Shown piece after piece: positions 26,815 to 35,300 of a DNA stretch of 46,858 nt (its first letter is position 1; each line of letters opens with the position of its first letter). The DNA comes from Methanobacteriota archaeon (GTDB taxonomy: Archaea; Thermoplasmatota; Thermoplasmata; RBG-16-68-12). The translations under genes were made by a program, and so were the position numbers. A model generated the notes under the pieces. It searched no databases and was not told the origin of the DNA. It worked only from the letters and a program-made list of their open reading frames with translations. Location of the stretch: the NCBI GenBank assembly GCA_020029475.1, contig JAIBJG010000002.1, forward strand, positions 1-46,858. The letters run 5' to 3'.

Positions 26815-29800
26815 AGGAAGTCGTCGAGCTTCAGGTCCTGCGTCCGGTCATTCGTGAAGAGGGACGAGATCGCCTCCTCGATCAGCGCGATCCGCTGCTG
26901 GAGGTACGGGGACACGGGATACTCCCGGGAGATCCGCTTCGTGACCTCGAGGTACTTCTTCACGGACCCCTCGTGGACGGTGAGGGTGAGGTCGCCCCCG
27001 CACTCCCCCTTCCCGACGATTGCGGTGCACGCCCCCTTCAGGGGGATCCGGCGGTACTTCGCGTTGCACTTCGTGCACCGGAACATCTGGAGGGAGAACC
27101 GCTTCAGGTTCCCGATGAGGTCCGGGAGGAAGTGGTGGACGACGATCCGGGAGACGACGTCATTCGCGTCCACGGCACGGATCTTCAGCGCGAGGCGGAG
27201 CTGGGCCTCCATCTTCTCCTCCATGGTGCCCCGCACGTACGCGGACGTCAGGGGACCCGACTCGATCGAGTCCACGGGGTGGGTCGCCCCGAACCCCTCG
27301 TACTGGAGGACGGTCCCGATCCGCTTGCTCGCGAGGTCGATCAGGGGCTCCACCTCCCGCGGGTGGGCGAACCGCTCCGTCGCCCGGTAGAACTCGAGCG
27401 GGTACCGGGACATCAGGTCCAGGTTGTGCGCCTCCTTGTCGATCTCGTTCGGGTCGATCCGGGTCGTGAGGACGAGGGGCGCGTCCATCAGGCCCCCCCG
27501 CTTCTCCGGGAGGAACGCCCGGCTGAAGTTCACGAGGCAGTCCACGAGGAGGAGGACGCTGTCCTCGTCCCCGTCCGCGTTCCTCCGGCGGGCCGCGACC
27601 ATGTACGGGTGGTTGAACCACGCGCGGGCCTTCGTGAACCCGATGAGCCGGCCGAGGACACCGCCGCTCGTGTGCGGGGCGAGGGTCACGACGAGGTGCC
27701 CGAGGAGCCCCTCCCGGGAGGAGACGTTGTAGAACGGCGGGAGGCCGTAGACCTTCGCGAGGAGCTCGTCGACGAACTGCGCGACCTTCACGAGGAAGTC
27801 CCCGCCCTCCTCCGGGATCACGATGTCCTGGGGCCGGAGCTCGACGAGCTGCCCGGGCTCGCGGAGGGGCGCGCCGTGGACGTCCTTCTCGTACCCCAGG
27901 GCCCTCGCCCGCTCAATCGGGAGGCGGATTTCCCCGGGGCGGAAGTGCGTGAGGACGAGGTTCGTCATGTCGAACCGCGTCGTCCCGTCCTTGAAGACGT
28001 GGATGCCGTGCTTCGCGCGGAGGAGCCCCTTCTCCATCGCCTCCGGTGTCTTCGAGCGGGAGATCATCCCCTGGACGCCCTTCACGCCGGGAGGCATCGA
28101 GGCCATCCCGAGGCGGGCCATCGCGTCGTCGAGGACCTCCCGCAGCGGGATCCTCTGCCGCATCGGCCGCATCCGCGACTCCGTGTGGGCCCCGCACTTC
28201 GGGCATCTCGGGAGGAGCCACCGCTGCTTGCACCCGGGGCACACCCGGAGCCCGATCTCCACCTCGACGGATTCCTTCGTGACCGCCTCGTTCACGAGGC
28301 GCTGCATCCCGCCCGCGGGGCCGAGCGGGAAGAGCCCGTGCGGAGGCGGGGACATCTCCCTCGGAGCCGCCTTCTCGGGCCTCCCCATGCGGGCCCCGAT
28401 GCGGGTGGGTCCGCGGGCCTTGATCGGGACGCCCGTGTTCTTCGACGCGAACTCCAGGCCGCTCCCTGCGTCCGGGGCGGTCCTCGCGCGAAGCCCCTCC
28501 GGGGTCGCGTCGATCCCGAGCCCCGCGAGCAGCGCCCGCGCGTATGTATCGAGGACGAGCTCCCCGTCCCGGAGGCGGTGCGTCGCGCCGAGGGCGACGA
28601 GCGCCTCCTGCGACGCCCCGTCGAAGGGCAGGACGAGGCGCTCCCCGCGGAGGCGGCCCGACCGCGCGACGGAGTCCCGGAACGTCGCGAGCGCCGGGGC
28701 GTCGAAGTCGTGCCAGAACAGGTTGTACCTCGGATGAAGGGGGACGCGGTGCTCCCGGGAGAGTTCGAGGGCCCGCTCCCAGGAGGGGGACTCCCAGTCC
28801 GCCGGGAGCTCCCCCGCCGCGGCGCGGAGCTCCTCCCGATACCACTCGATCGCGAACGTCCCGGGGACGAGGGGGTGGTTGTTCTCCAGGAACTCGCCGT
28901 ACGGGACGAGGATCTCCCCGAGGTCCGCGATCTGCTTGATCTTCGGCCGGACCTCCCGGGCCTCCGCCTCCGTCGTGATCGCCACGAAGTCCCCGCTCTC
29001 GAGGAGGACGAGGGGGCCCTCGATGGACTCGCACGGGGACACGGCCCCGGCCTTCCCCGGGCGCTCCGTCTTGATCTGCGTGCCCACGGCGATGAACTCG
29101 TCGAGCACGACCATCGTCGCCGGGTGGAGGGCGAGGGATGCGAGTCCGTTCGCGCGGCTCTTCCCGTACCGGAGGCGGAGCCCGCCCGCGCGGCTCGGGT
29201 GGCACAGCACGGGGCGGCCCGCCAGGATGTTCTCGATGAACGTCTCGTTCGGCTCCAGGATCGCGCCGTTCCCGACGTTCCCCACGGTCCCGCCCTTCGC
29301 CTCGAGATACGTGTCGATGAACTCCCACCCGTCGATCTGGAGGCGGCGGACGTGCTTCTGGATCTTCGGGGCCTTCAGACACAGCCCGTCCGCGATGACG
29401 AGGCACGCCCCGCCGCGGAGGCGGTTCGTCTCGAGGCGGGGGAGGTCGCGATGCCCGCTGATCTCCACATCCTCCGTGCCCTCCCCGTTGATCGCGACGG
29501 GACAGTTCCCCGCGATCAGCTCGATCTCCTCGTCGCTCGGGGTGTACTGGAGGTGCTGGACCTGTTTGTACAGGGGGACCTCCTCCTTGAACCGCTCTAC
29601 CTCCTGGCGGGTGGGCGCGTACCTCCCGACCCCGAGGTCCCTGCGGACGACGTCCGCGATCAGGACGCTGAGGGCCTGCCCTGTCCCTCCCGCGGACCGA
29701 ATCGGGCCCGCGTACGAGAGGTCGACGTAGTTCGAGCCGTCCGGGTTCCGCTTGATGCGGACCTCCGCGAGCCCCTCGAGGGGGGCGACGAGGATCCCCT

Positions 29801-30143
29801 CCGTGAGGATCGCGAGCCCCACGCGGACCGCGCGATCGATCGCCTCCTCTTTCGTCTTCGACGGCCGGCGCGCGACCTCCTTCGCGACGAGGATCGCGGT
29901 CTCCTCCCGGTCGTGGGTCGCACTCAGCTCCCGGATCCTCCGGGCGATCCCCTCGACGCCCCAATCGAGGAGGAGCTGCTCCACTCGGGAGGCGAGGTCC
30001 TGCGTCTTCGGGATCTCCACCTCGAGGGACGGATCGAACCCCTTCCGCCGCGCATCCGACGCGACCCGGTAGCAGGCGTCGGCGCCCGCCTCCAGGGCCG
30101 CGAAGTAGCGGCGAATCTCCTCGGAGCACACAGGGTAGGCCAT
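26811..30143 (-). CDS. polC: DNA polymerase II (PolD) large subunit DP2
   Basis: 1111 aa from MAYPVCSEEIRRYF; DP2 hallmarks YAGPIRSAGGTGQALSVLIADVVRR, ARTMGRPEKA-like segment, C-terminal RCTKCNAKYRRIPLKGAC zinc motif; no intein seen. Confidence 0.97.
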   Translation of the reverse strand: MAYPVCSEEIRRYFAALEAGADACYRVASDARRKGFDPSLEVEIPKTQDLASRVEQLLLDWGVEGIARRIRELSATHDREETAILVAKEVARRPSKTKEEAIDRAVRVGLAILTEGILVAPLEGLAEVRIKRNPDGSNYVDLSYAGPIRSAGGTGQALSVLIADVVRRDLGVGRYAPTRQEVERFKEEVPLYKQVQHLQYTPSDEEIELIAGNCPVAINGEGTEDVEISGHRDLPRLETNRLRGGACLVIADGLCLKAPKIQKHVRRLQIDGWEFIDTYLEAKGGTVGNVGNGAILEPNETFIENILAGRPVLCHPSRAGGLRLRYGKSRANGLASLALHPATMVVLDEFIAVGTQIKTERPGKAGAVSPCESIEGPLVLLESGDFVAITTEAEAREVRPKIKQIADLGEILVPYGEFLENNHPLVPGTFAIEWYREELRAAAGELPADWESPSWERALELSREHRVPLHPRYNLFWHDFDAPALATFRDSVARSGRLRGERLVLPFDGASQEALVALGATHRLRDGELVLDTYARALLAGLGIDATPEGLRARTAPDAGSGLEFASKNTGVPIKARGPTRIGARMGRPEKAAPREMSPPPHGLFPLGPAGGMQRLVNEAVTKESVEVEIGLRVCPGCKQRWLLPRCPKCGAHTESRMRPMRQRIPLREVLDDAMARLGMASMPPGVKGVQGMISRSKTPEAMEKGLLRAKHGIHVFKDGTTRFDMTNLVLTHFRPGEIRLPIERARALGYEKDVHGAPLREPGQLVELRPQDIVIPEEGGDFLVKVAQFVDELLAKVYGLPPFYNVSSREGLLGHLVVTLAPHTSGGVLGRLIGFTKARAWFNHPYMVAARRRNADGDEDSVLLLVDCLVNFSRAFLPEKRGGLMDAPLVLTTRIDPNEIDKEAHNLDLMSRYPLEFYRATERFAHPREVEPLIDLASKRIGTVLQYEGFGATHPVDSIESGPLTSAYVRGTMEEKMEAQLRLALKIRAVDANDVVSRIVVHHFLPDLIGNLKRFSLQMFRCTKCNAKYRRIPLKGACTAIVGKGECGGDLTLTVHEGSVKKYLEVTKRISREYPVSPYLQQRIALIEEAISSLFTNDRTQDLKLDDFL

Positions 30144-30267
30144 GGGCTTCCCAGAAGTGGGGGACGGGGCCGGGGATGGGCGGGTCGCGTAAAAGGTTTG
30201 CCGGGCGGCGGGAGCGGGCCGCGGATGTACGCAAACGTTTAACGGTCCCCTCGCGTAGCATCCATCG

Positions 30268-30618
30268 ATGTCGCGTCCCCTCGAGATCACGACGGTCGCG
30301 GACTTCCGGCGGGAGGTCGAGAGGTCCCCGGAGCCGACCCTCGTGATGTTCACGACGACCTGGTGCCCGTTCTGTCGCCGGTTCAAACCCAAGCTCGTGG
30401 AGGCGGCGAGTCGCGCGGACGTCCGGTCCGTGATCGTGTACATCGACGACTGGGAGAACCCGCTGTGGGACGAATACAAGGTCGACGTCGTGCCGACCCT
30501 CGTCCTGTTCGAGAAGGGGAGGCCCTCGTACCGCCGGGACGGAGTGCTCGCGCGGGGGCTCCGAGAGAAAGACCTCGAGGACGTCCTGGGCCGCGTGCCC
30601 CAGGCCCCGCGGACGTGA
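30268..30618 (+). CDS. Thioredoxin-family protein
   Basis: MFTTTWCPFCRRFKPKL active-site motif; DVVPTLVLFEKG. Confidence 0.9.
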   Translation: MSRPLEITTVADFRREVERSPEPTLVMFTTTWCPFCRRFKPKLVEAASRADVRSVIVYIDDWENPLWDEYKVDVVPTLVLFEKGRPSYRRDGVLARGLREKDLEDVLGRVPQAPRT

Positions 30619-30693
30619 GCGCGTCCCCGGATGATTCTGGACCCCGATGCCCACAGGAATACCCTTTAATAGCGTCGTCCAAATGAGTCGGCG

Positions 30694-31560
30694 TTGAAGA
30701 AGATCAAGACCGGCATCTTCGGCCTGAACCCCGTCCTCGACGGCGGGTTCAACGAGGGGTCCACGACGGTCGTGATCGGCCGCTCCGGGGCGGGGAAGAC
30801 GACGTTCGCGACGCAGTTCATCCGTCGCGGCCTCCACGAGGGCCAGGAGGGGATCTTCGTCTCCCTCGACGAGAACAAGGAGCAGATCATCCGGGAGGCC
30901 GTCGAGATGGGCTGGTCCGACATCCTCGAATACCTCGACGACGAGCTCCTCGTCTTCATCGACGCGAGCGGGCGGGAGTTCGGGGACTTCATCCGGAAGG
31001 AGCTCCCCGCGTTCGTGGCGGACTGGCAGGGGGCGAACGCCCGCATCGCGGTGGACCCGCTGACCCCCGTGATGTGGTCCACGAAGGACCCGTACGAGCA
31101 GCGGGAACTGATCGGGTTCATGCTGAAGGAGACCCGCAAGGTCGGCACGGTCCTGTGCACCCTCGAGGAGCACGGGGCGGGGGACCTCACGACCCCGGAC
31201 ACCGTGATCCCGATGTACCTCGCGGACTGCGTGATCCACCTCCGGTACAAGAGCGACGGGTCCGACGTCCTGCGGGAGATGAAGATCGTGAAGGCCCGCT
31301 CGAGCCGGCACAGCCAGATCGCCCACCCGTACCACATCGTGCGCGGGCTCGGTCTCATCGTCGAGCCCGGGGAGTACCGCCGGGTCACGACGACGAAGAT
31401 CCCGGGGATGATCCGGCAGCTCCTCCAGCGGCCGGACCTCCCGAAGCCCGTGTCGGACCGGCTCGAGCGGATGCTCGACGGCCTCACGGACGAGGACTTC
31501 CGGAACCTGAAACCGGAGCAGCTCCTGGACCTGATCCGGAACGAGTACGGCACGGGTTGA
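30694..31560 (+). CDS. KaiC/RAD55-like RecA-superfamily ATPase (single domain)
   Basis: LDGGFNEGSTTVVIGRSGAGKTTFATQFIRRGLHEGQEGIFVSLDENKEQI; TTG start. Confidence 0.9.
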   Translation: MKKIKTGIFGLNPVLDGGFNEGSTTVVIGRSGAGKTTFATQFIRRGLHEGQEGIFVSLDENKEQIIREAVEMGWSDILEYLDDELLVFIDASGREFGDFIRKELPAFVADWQGANARIAVDPLTPVMWSTKDPYEQRELIGFMLKETRKVGTVLCTLEEHGAGDLTTPDTVIPMYLADCVIHLRYKSDGSDVLREMKIVKARSSRHSQIAHPYHIVRGLGLIVEPGEYRRVTTTKIPGMIRQLLQRPDLPKPVSDRLERMLDGLTDEDFRNLKPEQLLDLIRNEYGTG

Positions 31561-31563
31561 GCC

Positions 31564-32247
31564 ATGGCGAAGCGGATGGGCCGGGCGCTCCTCGCCGCGC
31601 TCCGGAAGGAGACCGCGGCGACCCCGGTCTCGAAGGTCGGGGTCCTCGGGAACCCCCAGCGCCGCCGCGTCCTCCAGTACCTCTGCCTCCATCCGTGCGG
31701 CTCGATCGCGGAGGTCGCGAAGGCCCTGCGGCTCTCCCCCGCCACGGTGCGGTTCCACGCCCTTCGCCTCGCGGCCGCGGAGTACGTCGTCGCGGTCGGC
31801 CCGAGCTTCCTCCCCGCGGCGCTCGTGGACGGCGAGGACGTCCCGCTGTTCGAGGCCCTCGGGACGTCGGGCGCCCGCCGCCTCCTCGCCGCAGCGTTCG
31901 GGACGGCCGGGCTCACGCTCACGGAACTCTCGGAGGCGGTCGGGATGTCCCGCCAGGGGACCGCAGCCCTCCTCGATTCGTTCGAGTCCCTCGGGCTCGT
32001 CTCCCGGGTCGTGGACGGCCGCTTCACGCGGGTGTATGCGACGCGCGCCCTCGAGGAACGGCGGGAGCGGACGACGCAGCGCAGGAAGAACTTCTGCGAC
32101 GCCCTCGTCCGCCGGCTCCAGCAAGAGGGGGAGGGCCCCCAGGTGCTCCGGCGAACGGACACCGCGGTCCACCTCCGGTTCGGCCGCGGCGCGGAGAAGA
32201 CGACCCTCGAACTGTCCATCGAGCCGTTCTCCGCGCTCCTCCTGTGA
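31564..32247 (+). CDS. Winged-helix transcriptional regulator (two HTH-like domains)
   Basis: LGNPQRRRVLQYLCLHPCGSIAEVAKALRLSPATVRFHALRL and LTLTELSEAVGMSRQGTAALLDSFESLGLVSRVVDG. Confidence 0.82.
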   Translation: MAKRMGRALLAALRKETAATPVSKVGVLGNPQRRRVLQYLCLHPCGSIAEVAKALRLSPATVRFHALRLAAAEYVVAVGPSFLPAALVDGEDVPLFEALGTSGARRLLAAAFGTAGLTLTELSEAVGMSRQGTAALLDSFESLGLVSRVVDGRFTRVYATRALEERRERTTQRRKNFCDALVRRLQQEGEGPQVLRRTDTAVHLRFGRGAEKTTLELSIEPFSALLL

Positions 32248-32343
32248 AGTGAGGATTGTCCTAGACGTGTCAACGGGAACGAGTCGAACGTCTCGGGCCC
32301 CACGAGAACCCCTTAATACCGGGAGGCCCCAGGTTCCACCACA

Positions 32344-35300
32344 ATGGACGAGTCCTACCGCTCCTGGCTCCTCCTGATCCCCGGGGTCTCCTCGGACCTC
32401 GCGAAGAGGATCGCGGAGCGGTACCCGGACCCGGCGCTCCTGAGGGGCGCCACCGCAGCGGACCTCGAGAAAATCGCGGGGATGACGGGGGACGTCGCGG
32501 GCCGTGTCCTGGAGCTCGTCCGGGCCGCCTCCACCGCGGACGCGTCCTGGTACCGCGAGGAACCCTCCCTGTACCTCTGCCCGGAGTGCGGCTCCTTCGT
32601 GGGAAAGGGGACGAGCGCGTGCCCGTTCTGCGGGGTCGTCTTCGACGAGGGGGACGCCCCGTCCCCGACGCGGTCCCCCGTCGAGGAGCTCCTCCAGGCC
32701 CGGAACGGGGAGGCGAAGATCTGCACCCGCTGCGGCGCGTTCCTCGAGCCCGGCACGACCGCGTGCGGGGTGTGCGGCTCGGAGTACGGAGCGGAGCGGG
32801 TCGCCGGTCTCCCCGCGGTGGACACGACGCCCCTTCCGGACCGGGACCTGTTCCTGTGCCCCCATTGCGGGGCGTTCCTCTCCCAGGCGGACGCCGCGTG
32901 CGCGATTTGCGGGAGCCCCGTGGACGCGGAGGCGCGGATCCCCGGCCTCGCCCGCGAGGGAAAGGGGGTCTCGAAGGACTTCCTCTCCCGGTGGCAGCGG
33001 GTGACGTCCGAGGCGACCGGGATCGCTACGGCCGTCCCCACGCCGCGGACCCTCGAGGACGAGCTCGCGGAGTACGAGCGGATCCTCGACGCGGACCCGA
33101 CGGCCCAGCGGGCGTGGGTCCACAAGGGCCGGATCCTCGCCCGGCTCGGCCGGACGGAGCCGGCGATCGCGTGCTTCGACCGCGCGGCCCGAATCGACCC
33201 CGAGAACGAGGACCTGTACCGCATCGAGGCCCTCGGACTCCTAGGGCCCGCACCGGACCTCTCCGTCCTCCCGCCCCGCTGGAAGGAGGCGTCTTCCGCG
33301 GCCCCCGTGGAGGATCTCGATCTCGACCTCGAGGAAGCTCCCCGCGCGCCGCCGGTCCTTGCTCCCGATGTTCCCGCGAAGGTCGCCCCCGCGCCCGCCT
33401 CGGTTCCGAAACCGCAGCGGGAGGCCCCGAAGGAGGTCGCGCCCGTCTCCGAGCCCGCGACCCCGCCCCCGGTCCCGACGGAGGTCGCCGCGATCCGCCG
33501 GGCCCTCACGTACTACGACCGGCTCCTCTCGATGGACTCCGGCCTCCGGGTCGCCTGGCAGACGAAGGGGGAGCTCCTCCTCCGCCTCGGCCGCAAGGCG
33601 GACGCGGACGTCGCGTTCCAACGGGCCGCGGACCTCGAGGTCGCGGAGCGGGAGTTCGGCCGCGCCGCCCTCACGGGTCTCCAGACCCGCGGCCCGGTCC
33701 GCTCCGCCCGCGCGCGGGGGACCGCGACCGAGGGCCGGACGAACGGCCGCGTGAACGGCCTCACGAACGGCCGCAGGGGCCGGACGAACGGACGCGTCAA
33801 CGGGCTCACGAACGGGAGCGGCGCGACGAACGGCCTCACGAACGGACTCGGGCGCGTGAACGGGCTGATGTCGGGCCTCGCCCGCGGGGAGGGCCGGACG
33901 AACGGCCTCGTGAACGGGAACGGCTTCACGAACGGACGGCGGGGCCGCCCGCCGAAGCCGCTGCCCTCCGCGGGCCGGGAGTGGGCCCGATCCCTCGCCG
34001 GGATCGCCGCGGTCGTCCTCCTGATGGTCCTCGCCCCGATCCTCGCCTCGATGTTCACGACGACCCCCGCGGCGACGGGGATCGCGATCGACGGATCTTT
34101 CGGGGACTGGAACGCGGTCTCCATCCTGTACTCGGACCCCGTCGGGGACACCCGGGGGAACCCGGACGTGGACCTCGTGGCGTACAAGCTCCAGGCAGAC
34201 GAGTTCGGGCTCTCCGTCTACGCGCGCATGAACGGGATCGCATTCCCGGGCGCATCGAACCGGACGGAGCTGCTCGTCGCACTCATCGACTCAGACCGCA
34301 AACCCGCCACCGGGTACGACGCGGGCGGCCTCGGGGCAGACTACGCAGTCGAGCTCGTGGGCTGGGACTATCAGATCCGTGAGGCGCCCCTGTACCGGTG
34401 GCAGGCGAGCGCGAACCGGACGGACTGGTTTGGATTCACCTCCGCGGGCTCGGTGGACGCCGCGTCGAGCCTCTCCGAGATCGAGTTCTCCGTGGGAATC
34501 GATGGAGCTTCGAGCGCCCGCATCCTCCTCGCTGCCGTGGACGGCCTGGGACGCGGGGACGTTGCGGATGCGATTGCGGTCGCGGGGCAGCCTGCGCTCA
34601 GCGTTCGAGTGCGCACGATCGCGCCGGACGTGATCACAACGACCACGGGGGTCGGCGTGCTTCGAATCGACCTGACTCCAGTCGGCCTCCCCGTATCCGT
34701 GACCGGGCTGAACATTACGAAGCGGGGATCCCTTCCGGACTCCTCGGTATCGTCCCTCACCCTATTCGAGGATGATGGCGACGGTGTCCTCACGGCGTCC
34801 GACCTCCTCCAAGGAACCGCCACCATCAGCGTCGGCGTGGCCCCGTTCGCGATCGCCCGCACGCTGACCCGGAATGCTACGTGGTTTATCGCCGCGGACC
34901 TCGGTGGGCTGCCTGCGAACGAGACGTTCGGGCTCTCCCTGAAGGATGTCGCGGCCCGCGACGTCACGAGCGTCGCGTCGGTCGACTTCTCCCTCTCCTA
35001 CCTCTCCGGAACCCCCGCGCCGACCGTGGACGGGGCGTTCGCGGACTGGACCGGAATCCCCCGTAGTGCGGATTCCGTCGGGGATGTCGCGAACCGCACA
35101 GGAATCCCAGCCTTCGGGAACGCGAACGTGGACCTCACGGAGGTCGCCTCATCCCTCTCCGCGAATGCGACGTTCTACCTCCGGGTGGACGGCACGATGC
35201 TCGGCGGCATCGACGTCCCGAACCTGCGCGCGCGGACTCCCCCCGCGGGACCCTCGGACACGGACCTCGACGGCGTTCCGGACGCCGTGGAGTTCAACCT

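Noticed and set aside
32270-32310. Imperfect inverted repeat AGACGT...ACGTCT upstream of the giant gene
   Set aside because: Only 6-bp arms 19 bp apart; could easily occur by chance.
33733-33936. Possible CRISPR or simple tandem DNA repeat
   Set aside because: Repeats are in frame within a coding sequence, irregularly spaced, and vary at synonymous sites; no unique spacers. No CRISPR array seen anywhere in the window.
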